Counted from the first letter of the stretch, positions 1-8,285 are shown. The stretch is DNA of 64,000 bases from Bacteroidales bacterium (GCA_017530365.1 JAFXMK010000036.1:1-64000); one strand, 5' to 3'. Program-made: numbers and translations. The notes: generated by a model from the sequence alone, not told the origin.

Positions 1-3
1 ACC

Positions 4-35
4 GTCTCGCGTCTCGCAGTCTCGTGTCTCGTGTC
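4..35. repeat. heptamer tandem repeat GTCTCGC/GTCTCGT
   Basis: Four 7-bp units (GTCTCGC twice, then GTCTCGT twice after one extra base) end just before the kdd stop codon. This is one of many 7-bp tracts in the window. It lies in the short gap after kdd, so the next operon gene to the left would follow it directly. Confidence 0.8.
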
Positions 36-40
36 AACAA

Positions 41-1114
41 TTACGCATACAATTCCTCAAAGATCTTCCTCAGCTTGGGGCTTTCGCGGAGTTCCTGCAG
101 GGTGAATTCGGCGTGGCCTTTGGTGTAGCCGTTACCCATGATCATGTTCACGTCGGCGCCGATGCCTTCAGCACCGAGAGAAGCCTTGGTGAAGCTGGTG
201 GCCATGCTGAAGAAATAGACGATACCGTCGTCCTTCGTGCAGAGCACAGCGGTCATTTCCTGATCCGGCACGTTGACGCAGTTGATGGTCACATCGGCCA
301 TCTTGCCGTTGGTCAGCTTCTCGACGAGTTCATAGACTTGGACGGGCGTCATGCCAGCAGCGCTTTCCACGATGTCGCAGAAGCCGAGGTCCTTGATGCG
401 TTGGGTCGACTTGGGACTGTTGGCGATACCGATCACCTTACCCGTGACGCCGACGCGCTTCTTGGCTTCGTAGGCGCAGAGCATACCGCTCTTGCCACCA
501 GCACCGAGGATGACGACGGTCTGGCCGTATTGGCACAACTTGGCGGTCTGGGCAGGAGCACCAGCCACGTCCAAAGCGCTCAGGGCGAGCTTCTCAGGCA
601 TGTCATCCGGAATCTTGGCATAGATGCCGCTTTCGAACAGGATGGCCTTACCCTTGATGTCGACTTGGTCAACGTCGGGACGGATTTCCAGAATCTCGTC
701 GATGCGGAGCGGGGTCAGCGAGAGGGAGACCAAAGTGGCGATGCGGTCGCCTTCCTTCAGGTCGATCTTGCCTTTCAGGGCGTCACCGATCTTCTCGACT
801 TTGCCGAGGAGCATACCGCCAGAGCCGGTACGACGGTTGCGGTGCTTGCCTTGCAGCTCGACGTTGAGGAACATTTCCTTCTTCACCTCTTCCATAATTC
901 TCTCTTGGCTTGCGCCTTCACCAGCCTGTTGCTTGGCGTAGTTGTGGATGTCGGTGAACGAAGCGGAGTCGATGTTCAGGGTCTGCACGTCGATGAGGAT
1001 CTCGTTGTCCCAAATCTCATCCATGTTGTTGTTCAGTTTGTTAGCGGGTTGCGGCAGCACGCCGACGGGTTCGATTACACGGTGAGTACCGTATTTGTTA
1101 CCATGTTTTTGCAT
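41..1114 (-). CDS. kdd: L-erythro-3,5-diaminohexanoate dehydrogenase (lysine fermentation)
   Basis: A 357-aa protein that matches Kdd, the NAD-dependent enzyme oxidising L-erythro-3,5-diaminohexanoate to 3-keto-5-aminohexanoate, the substrate of Kce. It starts MQKHGNKYGTHRVIEP and carries a Rossmann-type motif VILGAGGKSG near residues 200-210, followed by an alcohol-dehydrogenase-like C-terminal half. Assignment rests on sequence character and on kce, kal and a CoA-transferase subunit upstream in the same direction. The start ATG at 1112-1114 has no obvious strong ribosome binding site, usual for Bacteroidales. The rest of the pathway (kamA, kamD/kamE) is expected to the left of the window but is not visible. 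Confidence 0.9.
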   Translation of the reverse strand: MQKHGNKYGTHRVIEPVGVLPQPANKLNNNMDEIWDNEILIDVQTLNIDSASFTDIHNYAKQQAGEGASQERIMEEVKKEMFLNVELQGKHRNRRTGSGGMLLGKVEKIGDALKGKIDLKEGDRIATLVSLSLTPLRIDEILEIRPDVDQVDIKGKAILFESGIYAKIPDDMPEKLALSALDVAGAPAQTAKLCQYGQTVVILGAGGKSGMLCAYEAKKRVGVTGKVIGIANSPKSTQRIKDLGFCDIVESAAGMTPVQVYELVEKLTNGKMADVTINCVNVPDQEMTAVLCTKDDGIVYFFSMATSFTKASLGAEGIGADVNMIMGNGYTKGHAEFTLQELRESPKLRKIFEELYA

Positions 1115-1120
1115 CTTTGT

Positions 1121-1155
1121 TGTTGTTTAATTGTTTATTGTTTAAATGTTTAACT
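1121..1155. repeat. imperfect TTGTTTAA-type tandem repeat
   Basis: Four imperfect 7-9 bp units of the form TTGTTTAA / TGTTTAAA lie directly upstream of the kdd start, in its 5' untranslated region. The tract is less regular than the heptamer tracts elsewhere, so a simple AT-rich spacer is also possible. Confidence 0.5.
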
Positions 1156-1204
1156 ATTGTTGTTCGTAGTTCAAAAATTCTTCGATGAAGGACATTGTTC
1201 TAAT

Positions 1205-1744
1205 TTACTTGCACAATCCAATCCTATTAGGCATAAATTGTGAGCAACAATGGAAATCACTGCCACCCTCAACGCCCATATCTCTGCCTTCCACATCGGT
1301 GATGTATAATTTCATAACTTCCCATTGGCTATCACTCACATAGTGTTCAAAGTTAACATACCCGTCAACGACAATATGACTTTCAGAGATGCCAAGACTT
1401 TCTGCTGCTTTGCCTCGCACTTCTTTCGGCAAAGTAATCAAATACTTGCCGTAGGTGTCATTTGAAACTTCCTTGCAAGTATAGTTGGCACTGCTCACGA
1501 TTGTTTCGCCATCATACTTGACGCTAATGGTATTGTTGTCCTTGAAATCGATAACAAGAACTTTTTCCCATGTTGGATCGGCATTGACCGTTCCAACCAC
1601 GCCTCCAACGGCGGTTGAAGTCCAAATCCACTCACCTTTTAGTTCTGGGATTCTTTCTGTAAGAATAATCCCGTCTTTCTTGCAAGCACTACACGCAAGC
1701 AACGCAAATAATGCAAGCAAAATGGTAATTCTTGTGGTTTTCAT
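1205..1744 (-). CDS. putative lipoprotein inserted in the lysine operon
   Basis: A 179-aa protein with a hydrophobic signal sequence (TRITILLALFALLACSAC) ending in a lipobox-like cysteine, so probably a lipoprotein. The mature part starts with KKDGIILTERIPELKGEW, resembling small Bacteroidales lipocalin-like or DUF-type lipoproteins that begin with a 'LxGxW' segment. No enzymatic motif was recognised. It sits between kce and kdd, is read in the same direction, and is visibly AT-richer than both neighbours, which suggests later insertion into the operon. Two cysteines in a row (HCCSQ) occur near the C-terminus. The function is unknown. Confidence 0.75.
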   Translation of the reverse strand: MKTTRITILLALFALLACSACKKDGIILTERIPELKGEWIWTSTAVGGVVGTVNADPTWEKVLVIDFKDNNTISVKYDGETIVSSANYTCKEVSNDTYGKYLITLPKEVRGKAAESLGISESHIVVDGYVNFEHYVSDSQWEVMKLYITDVEGRDMGVEGGSDFHCCSQFMPNRIGLCK

Positions 1745-1783
1745 TGTATTAAAGTATTAGAAATGTCTCTTTAACTTATATAA

Positions 1784-2617
1784 TTAATGACGTGGTTTCA
1801 GACCAAGGATTTCGCGAGCCTCATCGGATGTGGCAATCGGACGACCGAGTTCGTTAGCGATGCGCACGACCTTCTCCACGAGTTCGCCATTCGACTTGGC
1901 AAGCACGCCCTTCGAGAGGTAGAGGTTGTCCTCGAAGCCCACGCGGACGTTACCACCCATGGCGATGGCAGCGGCGGCCATCGGGAAGGCATGACGACCT
2001 ACGCCGGTGACGGTCCAAGTGGAACCAGCGGGGATGCCGTTGACGAGCCAACAGAGGTTGGCGACGGTGGCAGGAGTGCAGCCGGGCACGCCCAACACGA
2101 AGTTGAACTGCATGGGGGCGCCAGGGGCCTGACCCTTCTTGGCCATGTTGAGGATGGTGTCTAAGTGACCCATCTCGAAGCATTCGTATTCGGGCTTGAT
2201 GCCGCGTTCCATCATGCGTTTGCCGAAGGCGCGCATGGTCGGCATGGTGTTGTCGAAGATTTCGTCGCCAAAGTTACAGGTACCGCAGTCGAGGGTAGCC
2301 ATTTCGGGCAACGGGTCAGTGTCGGTCGATTGGAGACGCTCGTCGGGCGTCATGCCGACGGCACCGCCAGTCGAAGGGATGAGGATGACGTTGGGGCACA
2401 CCTTCAGGATGGCCTCTTCGCACTCTTGGAAACGGCCACGGTCTTGGGTGGGCGTGCCGTCGTCCCAGCGGACGTGCAGGTGCACGATGGCAGCACCGGC
2501 GTCGACGGCCGACTTAGCCTCGCGCACGATTTCTTCAACGGTATAAGGCACATTGGGGTTCTGTTCCTTCGTGACTTCCGCGCCGCATATAGCAGCAGTA
2601 ATAATTAATTTCTCCAT
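1784..2617 (-). CDS. kce: 3-keto-5-aminohexanoate cleavage enzyme
   Basis: A 277-aa member of the BKACE family (formerly DUF849), which condenses 3-keto-5-aminohexanoate with acetyl-CoA to give 3-aminobutyryl-CoA and acetoacetate. The N-terminus MEKLIITAAICGAEVTKEQN and the segment AAIVHLHVRWDDG, holding the two zinc-binding histidines (HxH) of the TIM barrel, are typical. The later NLCWLVNGIPAGSTWTVTG and GGNVRVGFEDNLYL segments also match the family. Its operon position between kal and kdd fixes the substrate as the lysine-pathway intermediate rather than one of the many other BKACE substrates. Length is normal for the family. Confidence 0.93.
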   Translation of the reverse strand: MEKLIITAAICGAEVTKEQNPNVPYTVEEIVREAKSAVDAGAAIVHLHVRWDDGTPTQDRGRFQECEEAILKVCPNVILIPSTGGAVGMTPDERLQSTDTDPLPEMATLDCGTCNFGDEIFDNTMPTMRAFGKRMMERGIKPEYECFEMGHLDTILNMAKKGQAPGAPMQFNFVLGVPGCTPATVANLCWLVNGIPAGSTWTVTGVGRHAFPMAAAAIAMGGNVRVGFEDNLYLSKGVLAKSNGELVEKVVRIANELGRPIATSDEAREILGLKPRH

Positions 2618-2666
2618 ACTTCTTACTTCTTACTTCTGTCTTCTGTCTTCTGAATTCTTACTTCTT
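2618..2666. repeat. seven-unit heptamer tract (ACTTCTT/TCTTCTG)
   Basis: Seven consecutive 7-bp units (ACTTCTT, ACTTCTT, ACTTCTG, TCTTCTG, TCTTCTG, AATTCTT, ACTTCTT) fill the whole kal-kce gap. The tract starts one base from the kce start codon and provides the last codons (Lys-Lys-stop) of kal. On the transcribed strand it reads AAGAAGT-like, so it also forms the purine-rich region in front of kce. Confidence 0.9.
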
Positions 2667-3047
2667 TCTTTGGCAGTCTTTCGGTGTCACACAAGTACCC
2701 GAAGCGCGGCAAACGAGGATGGGCTCATCCAGTTCGTCGGCGGCTGAGGGCGAGATGTCGGGGCGGGCTTGGGCCACCTTGCGGGCCTCAAACATCATGT
2801 GGCGCGAGGTGTTGCCTTCGCGGTCGATCCAGCCTTCGGCTTCGATGAAGTCGCCTGCATACACAGGGGCCTTGAATTCAATCATGTCGTATGCGCAGAA
2901 AAGGCCTTCGTCGCCGTCGCGCATAATCAAGAGTTCGGTAGCCACGTCACCGAAGAGGTGAACCATGTGGGCGCCGTCAACCAAATTGCCACCGTAGTGG
3001 GCATCCTTTGCGCTCATGCGCAGTCTGATCTTTGTTCTGTATTCCAT
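2658..3047 (-). CDS. kal: 3-aminobutyryl-CoA ammonia-lyase
   Basis: A 129-aa single hot-dog-domain protein matching Kal, which removes ammonia from 3-aminobutyryl-CoA to form crotonyl-CoA in lysine fermentation. It begins [20 protein letters not shown]; the segments [19 protein letters not shown] and [17 protein letters not shown] are characteristic of this short hot-dog family. The length is right for the family. Its 3' end runs into a heptamer repeat tract that supplies the final two lysines and the stop codon. It lies 39 bp downstream of the CoA-transferase gene and is presumably co-transcribed. Confidence 0.92.
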   Translation of the reverse strand: MEYRTKIRLRMSAKDAHYGGNLVDGAHMVHLFGDVATELLIMRDGDEGLFCAYDMIEFKAPVYAGDFIEAEGWIDREGNTSRHMMFEARKVAQARPDISPSAADELDEPILVCRASGTCVTPKDCQRKK

Positions 3048-3052
3048 TTTAT

Positions 3053-3091
3053 CAGTTATTCAGTTTGTAGTTGTTCAGTTATTCAGTTATT
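3053..3091. repeat. 8-bp tandem repeat CAGTTATT
   Basis: CAGTTATT occurs at 3053-3060, 3076-3083 and 3084-3091 with a degenerate stretch between. The tract fills the gap between the CoA-transferase gene and kal, and its last unit overlaps the TAA stop codon of the CoA-transferase gene. Confidence 0.75.
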
Positions 3092-3737
3092 TTTCGACGT
3101 AGATTCCGTCAACGTAAATGCCAGAGGCGTGGACGCACTCGGGTTTGATTTCACCAACGGGAACCAGTTTCTCGGCTTCGACGACGACATAGTCGGCGGC
3201 GGTGGCCATCAGCGGGTTGAAGTTGTTGGTGGTGCCAAGGAACACCATGTTGCCGAATTCGTCAACGATGTTGGCGCGCAGGAAAGCGATGTCGGCCTTC
3301 AGGGGCTTCTCAAGGAGGTAGTCCTTACCATCCACATTGACCACTTGCTTGCCGTCGGCCATGATGGTGCCCATGCCGGTGGGAGTCAAAACGCCACCGA
3401 GACCTGCGCCGTAGGCGCGGATGCGCTCTGCGAGGGTGCCTTGGGGAACGTATTCAACGATCAAAGTGCCTTCGTTCTTCTGGAGGGCGGTCTGCTTGTT
3501 GGTGCCAGTGTGTGACACGATAGCTTTCTTCACTTGGTGGTTGGTCACCAGCTTGCCGTGAGCGACTTCGTCGTAAGCGGTGTCGTTGGCAATGATGGTA
3601 AGATCCTTCACGCCTTTGGCAACCAAAGCGTCGATAATTTGAACTGGGCTTCCCACGCCGAGGAAACCACCGATCATGATCGTCATGCCGTCATGAACCT
3701 TCTCGACGGCCTGCTCTAATGTAATCTGTTTGTTCAT
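3087..3737 (-). CDS. atoD: butyrate/acetoacetate CoA-transferase subunit A
   Basis: A 216-aa alpha subunit of a 3-oxoacid CoA-transferase. The glycine-rich motif GGFLGVGSP (about residues 23-31) and the end of the domain (NNFNPLMATAADYVVVEAEKLV) are typical. In lysine fermentation this enzyme moves CoA between acetoacetate and butyryl-CoA or acetate, linking the acetoacetate made by Kce to butyrate formation. It is the first gene after a good promoter at 3785-3816. The beta subunit, normally the next gene and holding the catalytic glutamate, is not here: kal follows directly. It may lie further left in the operon, outside the window. Confidence 0.9.
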   Translation of the reverse strand: MNKQITLEQAVEKVHDGMTIMIGGFLGVGSPVQIIDALVAKGVKDLTIIANDTAYDEVAHGKLVTNHQVKKAIVSHTGTNKQTALQKNEGTLIVEYVPQGTLAERIRAYGAGLGGVLTPTGMGTIMADGKQVVNVDGKDYLLEKPLKADIAFLRANIVDEFGNMVFLGTTNNFNPLMATAADYVVVEAEKLVPVGEIKPECVHASGIYVDGIYVEK

Positions 3738-3784
3738 AATTTGTTATGTTTAATGATTGTAGAATTACTTGTAAATTTGGTCTG

Positions 3785-3816
3785 CAAAGGTAGTGATTAT
3801 CCCCGTGGAAAACAAA
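3785..3816 (-). promoter_or_regulatory. promoter of the lysine fermentation operon
   Basis: On the minus strand a -33 element TTTG (3813-3816) and a -7 element TACCTTTG (3785-3792) are separated by 20 bp, matching the Bacteroidota sigma-ABfr promoter layout. Transcription would start near 3780, about 45 bp before the CoA-transferase ATG. Confidence 0.8.
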
Positions 3817-3861
3817 TGAAACCTATTTTATTTTTATATATAAACCACGCGAACTATTAAT

Positions 3862-3890
3862 AAAAAAAGACGCGGCTCGCACCGCGTCTT
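3862..3890 (-). terminator. rho-independent terminator of the 64-aa ORF / sigma factor unit
   Basis: A perfect 9-bp stem AAGACGCGG / CCGCGTCTT with a 6-nt loop is followed, on the minus strand, by a run of seven T residues. It lies 37 bp downstream of the small ORF at 3928-4122 and just upstream of the lysine operon promoter, separating the two units. Confidence 0.88.
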
Positions 3891-3927
3891 CGCATTTAAG
3901 AATAATTGTTGATTGTAACTTAGTGTT

Positions 3928-4122
3928 TTAGTTTTTCATGATACCTGTTGCACCAAGCAATTCATTTTCAACAGGCTCATAAGACGCAGCGAAACCAAGG
4001 ATAAATCTCAGCACCGACTTGCCAGGTGTGCCCTTCTGGGAGGCAAACACATCTCTAATTTGAGACGTCAGGATTTCATCAAGATAGGGTTCGTTGCAAT
4101 TTAGCGTAGCATTACCGATCAT
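3928..4122 (-). CDS. small uncharacterised protein (64 aa)
   Basis: A 64-aa ORF starting MIGNATLNCNEPYLDEILTSQ and ending GATGIMKN, with no signal peptide, membrane segment or recognised domain. It is supported by position: it fills the space between the sigma-factor gene (103 bp upstream) and a strong rho-independent terminator just downstream, and it has the same orientation. No clear own -7 element was seen, so it is probably read through from the sigma-factor transcript. It could be a small regulator or accessory protein of that unit, but this is inference; the function is unknown. Confidence 0.55.
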   Translation of the reverse strand: MIGNATLNCNEPYLDEILTSQIRDVFASQKGTPGKSVLRFILGFAASYEPVENELLGATGIMKN

Positions 4123-4225
4123 AGGCGTTTTGTTTCATTAAACTTACACCTAGAAAACGAAGATTGACACTGTTTATTATATCGAGGTATTGTTTTTTTA
4201 ATAAAAAAATAAAAAACATTAAAAA

Positions 4226-4834
4226 TCAATACATTAGGCAGACATTTTTGCTCTCTGCCATCTTCCGCAGGTTGATCAGTGCGTAACGCATGCGACCCAA
4301 AGCGGTGTTGATGCTTACATTGGTGATTTCGGCGATCTCCTTGAAACTCAGGTCGTCGTAGATGCGCATGCGGAGCACCTCCTTCTGCTCCAGAGGAAGC
4401 ATCTCGACCATCTTGCGCAAATCACTATGGATCTGATCGACGATCATCCCCTGCTCCACCGACGGATCGGTAATGGGCGCATTGTCAACATAATTGTAGT
4501 CTTCGCTGGACGATTCCACCACCGGGATCCTGTTTTCCTTACGGAAATGGTCGATGACCAGATTATGGGCAATACGCATGGCAAACTGGATGAATTTGCC
4601 TTCGTCCTTATACACCCCCGACTTGATCACCTTGATGATCTTCACAAAGGTATCCTGGAAGATATCATCGGTCAACTGCCTGTCTCTCACCAGAGATAGG
4701 ACATAATTGTATATCTGTTCTTGATAACGACTTACCAACAATTCAAAATCTGATAGACGACCTTTCCTATAGCCCTCTATCAGTTCAAAATCAGTTTTTC
4801 TTATCTCGGACATACGGCCCTGTTTTAGTGGCAT
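4226..4834 (-). CDS. ECF-type RNA polymerase sigma factor
   Basis: A 202-aa sigma-70 family factor of the extracytoplasmic-function type. Region 2 spans about residues 25-95 (FELLVSRYQEQIYNYV, then DIFQDTFVKI and FAMRIAHNLVIDHFRK). Region 4 with its helix-turn-helix is at about residues 140-195 (LPLEQKEVLRMRIYDDLSFKEIAE and NVSINTALGRMRYALINLR). The start could also be the second ATG at 4813 (MSEIRKTDF), which fits the family equally well. No anti-sigma gene is adjacent, unlike the PUL-linked sigma/anti-sigma pairs, so this is more likely a housekeeping or stress factor. It has its own promoter at 4909-4938. Confidence 0.92.
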   Translation of the reverse strand: MPLKQGRMSEIRKTDFELIEGYRKGRLSDFELLVSRYQEQIYNYVLSLVRDRQLTDDIFQDTFVKIIKVIKSGVYKDEGKFIQFAMRIAHNLVIDHFRKENRIPVVESSSEDYNYVDNAPITDPSVEQGMIVDQIHSDLRKMVEMLPLEQKEVLRMRIYDDLSFKEIAEITNVSINTALGRMRYALINLRKMAESKNVCLMY

Positions 4835-4908
4835 AAGCGCCTGTTAATCAGGGTAAACAGCTTTCGATAATCAGTCCTCCAATTGTTGGTTATACATGAA
4901 TTTTTATG

Positions 4909-4938
4909 CAAAGATAGTGCAATTTTTCGCTTTGTCAA
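4909..4938 (-). promoter_or_regulatory. promoter of the ECF sigma-factor gene
   Basis: Minus-strand TTG (4936-4938, in TTGAC) and TATCTTTG (4909-4916) are separated by 19 bp. The predicted start lies about 70 bp upstream of the sigma-factor ATG. It sits back to back with the uvrA promoter, so the two are divergent and their core elements nearly touch. Confidence 0.75.
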
Positions 4939-4949
4939 GAATTTTCATG

Positions 4950-4957
4950 TAATTTTG
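4950..4957 (+). promoter_or_regulatory. -7 element upstream of uvrA
   Basis: TAATTTTG on the plus strand matches TAnnTTTG; a TTTG at 4931-4934 is the only candidate -33 element but is closer than usual (15 bp). The predicted transcript start (about 4962) argues that uvrA is translated from the GTG at 4976. Confidence 0.55.
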
Positions 4958-4975
4958 TGCAATTTTTTCAAGAAA

Positions 4976-7777
4976 GTGAAGTTGCAAGCATCCGAAAACA
5001 GTTATATCGACATCCGTCACGCTAATGTCAACAACCTGAAAGACATTAGTTTAAAGATCCCAAAGAATAAACTTGTCGTCATCACAGGATTGTCGGGATC
5101 GGGCAAGTCATCGTTGGCGTTCGACACCTTGTATGCGGAAGGACAGCGGCGCTATGTGGAGAGCCTGAGTTCCTACGCCCGACAATTCATGGGCAGGCTG
5201 AACAAACCCGACGTGGAAAGCATCACGGGTTTATCTCCTGCCATTGCCATCGAGCAAAAGGTGACATCGCACAACCCGCGGTCCACCGTCGGCACCAGCA
5301 CCGAGATCTACGAATTCCTCAAGCTGCTCTTTGCGCGTATCGGCCGGACCTATTCCCCGATATCAGGAAAACAAGTCAAGAAGCACCAAGTCAGTGACGT
5401 GGTGGAACACATCTTCCAGCTGCCTGTGGGTGCGACAGCCTATATCCTCGCCCCCATCATGCTCCCCGAGGGAAGGACGCTGAAAGACCACCTCTCCCTC
5501 CTATTACAACAAGGTTTTTACCGGGTGATGGCCAACGGCGAGATCGTGAGGATCGAGGATTTCATGAACACGGATGTTGACGACAGCACAGACGTGAAGC
5601 TGCTCATCGACCGCATCAAGGTAAACGAGCAGGTGCGCGAGGAGCTCAGCCGCATCTCCGACTCGGTCCAAACCGCCTTTTACGAAGGCAAGGAATGCTG
5701 CCTGGTAGTCGCCGATATCAACGGCGAGAAGAGCTCCGCCGAGTTCTCCTCCCGCTTTGAGGCTGACGGCATCGTCTTCGAGTCGCCGACGGTCAACATG
5801 TTCGCCTTCAACAACCCATACGGCGCTTGTCCTACCTGCCAAGGCTTCGGCAGCGTCATCGGCATCGACCCGGACCTGGTATTTCCCAACAAAAGTCTAT
5901 CCATCTATGAAAATGCCGTTGCCTGCTGGCGTGGCGAGAAGATGAGCGAATGGAAAGACGCCCTGATACGCTCGGCACATCACTTCGACTTCCCCATCCA
6001 CAAGCCCTATTTCGAGCTTTCCGATGAGCAGAAAGAACTACTTTGGACCGGCAACGAATACTTCTATGGACTCAACGCCTTCTTCCAGATGGTGGAGAGC
6101 AACTCCTATAAGATACAATACCGCGTGATGCTCTCACGCTACCGCGGCAAGACGGTCTGTCCCGACTGCCACGGATCAAGGCTCAAGAAAGAGGCGCAAT
6201 ACGTGAAAGTGGGCGGCAAAAGCATCACCGACCTGGTGCTGATGCCCCTCGACGAGCTGAAGCATTTCTTCGACAACCTGAAGCTTGACGAGAACGACCA
6301 GAAGATCGCCTCTCGCCTGCTGATCGAGATCAACAACCGCCTGGATTTCATCTTGGACGTCGGCCTTGGCTACCTGACCTTAAACCGCCTGTCGAACACC
6401 CTCTCCGGTGGCGAATCGCAGCGCATCAACCTGGCTACCTCGCTGGGCAGCAGCCTCGTAGGTTCCACCTACATCCTCGACGAGCCCAGCATCGGGTTGC
6501 ATTCGCGCGACACCGACCGGTTGATCAAAGTGCTGAAGCGTCTCCGCGACATCGGCAATACGGTGGTCGTGGTGGAGCATGACGAGAAAATCATCCGTAA
6601 CGCCGACCACATCATCGATATCGGGCCCTTGGCTGGCGAGTTCGGCGGAGAGCTGGTGTGCCAAGGCGATTACAACGATATCATAAATTGCCCTGAGAGC
6701 CTTACCGGCCAGTATCTGAAAGGCGAAAAGTCCATTCCCGTGCCTTCCAGACGACGCAGCTGGAACAACGCCGTCATCCTGAAAGGCGCCAACCAGCACA
6801 ACTTGAAGAACATCGACGTGAAGTTCCCACTCAACGTGATGACGGTAATCACAGGGGTCAGCGGATCGGGAAAATCCACCTTGGTGAAGGACATCCTCTT
6901 CCCTGCCATGCGGCGCCATCTGGGCGAGACAGCCGAAAAATGCGGCAGTTTCAGCAGTTTGGACGGAAGCCTCTCCCAGATACAAGCCGTGGAGTTCATC
7001 GACCAGAACCCCATCGGGAAGTCATCACGCTCCAACCCAGCTACCTACCTCAAGGCGTACGACGAGATCAGGCAGCTCTTCGCCGACCAAAAGCTGGCCA
7101 AGCTGAGAGGCATCAAGCCGGCTTTTTTTTCATTCAACATGCCTGGGGGCCGATGCGACAACTGTGAAGGCGAAGGCGTGACCAAGATCGAGATGCAGTT
7201 CATGGCGGACCTCTACCTGCCTTGTGAAGTATGCCACGGCACCCGCTTCAAGGAAGAAGTGCTGGAAATCAAATATGACGGGAAAAACATCTCCGAGATA
7301 CTCGACATGTCTGTCAACCAAGCCATCGACTTCTTCAACACATCCAGCGACCGCAGCAGTCCCGTGGTCCAACGTATTGTCAACCGGCTCAAGCCTTTGC
7401 AGGACGTTGGATTGGGATACCTCAAGCTCGGGCAGCCATCCAACACCCTTTCAGGCGGCGAGGCACAGCGCGTGAAACTGGCTTACTTCCTCATCAAGGG
7501 AAGCGTGGAGAAACCTACGATGTTCATCTTCGACGAGCCCACCACAGGCTTGCATTTTCATGATGTGAGCAAGCTGCTCGACGCCTTCAACGCCTTGATC
7601 AACAACGGCCACACGCTGATCGTCATCGAACATAACCTCGACGTCATCCGTTCGGCCGACTGGGTCATCGACCTCGGCCCGGAAGGCGGCAAGGAAGGCG
7701 GTCGTGTCGTGTTCGAAGGCACCCCAGAAGATTTAATGAAATGCGATAAATCCTATACAGCCCATGCACTCAGATAA
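4976..7777 (+). CDS. uvrA: excinuclease ABC subunit A
   Basis: UvrA, the DNA-damage-sensing ABC ATPase of nucleotide excision repair. The first Walker A motif is GLSGSGKSS near the N-terminus and the second is GVSGSGKST at about residue 630. Both ABC signatures (NTLSGGE) are present, each followed by an aspartate-rich Walker B (LDEPS / FDEPT). Zinc-finger cysteine pairs CPTCQG and CDNCEGEG are intact. The frame is open to an ATG at 4883, but that lies upstream of the predicted promoter and inside the divergent sigma-factor promoter. The GTG at 4976 (or TTG at 4982) gives a protein of about 933 aa, the normal UvrA length. Confidence 0.95.
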   Translation: MKLQASENSYIDIRHANVNNLKDISLKIPKNKLVVITGLSGSGKSSLAFDTLYAEGQRRYVESLSSYARQFMGRLNKPDVESITGLSPAIAIEQKVTSHNPRSTVGTSTEIYEFLKLLFARIGRTYSPISGKQVKKHQVSDVVEHIFQLPVGATAYILAPIMLPEGRTLKDHLSLLLQQGFYRVMANGEIVRIEDFMNTDVDDSTDVKLLIDRIKVNEQVREELSRISDSVQTAFYEGKECCLVVADINGEKSSAEFSSRFEADGIVFESPTVNMFAFNNPYGACPTCQGFGSVIGIDPDLVFPNKSLSIYENAVACWRGEKMSEWKDALIRSAHHFDFPIHKPYFELSDEQKELLWTGNEYFYGLNAFFQMVESNSYKIQYRVMLSRYRGKTVCPDCHGSRLKKEAQYVKVGGKSITDLVLMPLDELKHFFDNLKLDENDQKIASRLLIEINNRLDFILDVGLGYLTLNRLSNTLSGGESQRINLATSLGSSLVGSTYILDEPSIGLHSRDTDRLIKVLKRLRDIGNTVVVVEHDEKIIRNADHIIDIGPLAGEFGGELVCQGDYNDIINCPESLTGQYLKGEKSIPVPSRRRSWNNAVILKGANQHNLKNIDVKFPLNVMTVITGVSGSGKSTLVKDILFPAMRRHLGETAEKCGSFSSLDGSLSQIQAVEFIDQNPIGKSSRSNPATYLKAYDEIRQLFADQKLAKLRGIKPAFFSFNMPGGRCDNCEGEGVTKIEMQFMADLYLPCEVCHGTRFKEEVLEIKYDGKNISEILDMSVNQAIDFFNTSSDRSSPVVQRIVNRLKPLQDVGLGYLKLGQPSNTLSGGEAQRVKLAYFLIKGSVEKPTMFIFDEPTTGLHFHDVSKLLDAFNALINNGHTLIVIEHNLDVIRSADWVIDLGPEGGKEGGRVVFEGTPEDLMKCDKSYTAHALR

Positions 7778-8285
7778 CATCACGCACCCTATGAGCGAAC
7801 GTCAACAAAAGGTCGTTGACACGCTGAAAAACCTAGGCATCGAATTCGACATCCACTTCCATCCGCCCATCGCGACGATCGAAGAGGCCATCAACTACTG
7901 GAAGGAATTCGACTCCACCCATTGCAAGAACCTGTTTTTCAGGAACCACAAGGGAAACAAACATTACCTGGTGCTCTTCGAATGCATGCACCAGATGGAC
8001 ATCCACGACCTGGAGCACCGACTTCACCAAGGCAAGCTGACCTTCGCCTCGGAAGCCCGTATGGAGAAATATCTCGGCCTGAAACCCGGCAGCGTCTCCC
8101 CCTTCGGGCTCATCAACGACACGGAGCACCATGTGCATGTCTTCATCGACGAGAACCTGAGAAAGGCGGAACGGCTGAGTTTCCACCCCAACGACAACAC
8201 GGCGACCATCGTCATCAAGAATGAGGACTTCATCAAATTCCTTGACGCCATGGGCAACACGTACGAATTTCTTGAATTGTATTGA
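7764..8285 (+). CDS. ProX/YbaK-type aminoacyl-tRNA editing deacylase
   Basis: A 173-aa protein of the YbaK/prolyl-tRNA-synthetase-associated domain family, stand-alone trans-editing factors that hydrolyse mischarged tRNAs such as Ala-tRNA(Pro). Typical segments are FDIHFHPPIATIEEA, the central HCKNLFFRNHKGNKHYLVL and the C-terminal LGLKPGSVSPFGLIND, where the KPGSVSPFGL motif marks the substrate pocket. It starts inside the last codons of uvrA (14-bp overlap); a second ATG at 7791 is possible. The overlap suggests translation from the uvrA transcript. Confidence 0.88.
   Translation: MHSDNITHPMSERQQKVVDTLKNLGIEFDIHFHPPIATIEEAINYWKEFDSTHCKNLFFRNHKGNKHYLVLFECMHQMDIHDLEHRLHQGKLTFASEARMEKYLGLKPGSVSPFGLINDTEHHVHVFIDENLRKAERLSFHPNDNTATIVIKNEDFIKFLDAMGNTYEFLELY

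Noticed and set aside
113..1153. Long plus-strand open frame opposite kdd, and similar frames opposite kce, GH97, the glucan synthase and other genes
   Set aside because: These are antisense shadows of high-GC third-position coding sequence with no start signals, domains or promoters.
1154..1193. A 13-codon peptide (MSFIEEFLNYEQQ) on the minus strand just before kdd
   Set aside because: Too short to support as a gene; no ribosome binding site or conserved family, though it could be a leader peptide.
2618..2666. Repeat tracts as a CRISPR array
   Set aside because: Units are 7 bp and directly adjacent, with no spacers, and no cas genes are in the window.
4883..4975. Upstream in-frame extension of uvrA
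   Set aside because: It spans the predicted promoter and the divergent sigma-factor promoter, and its residues do not match UvrA.
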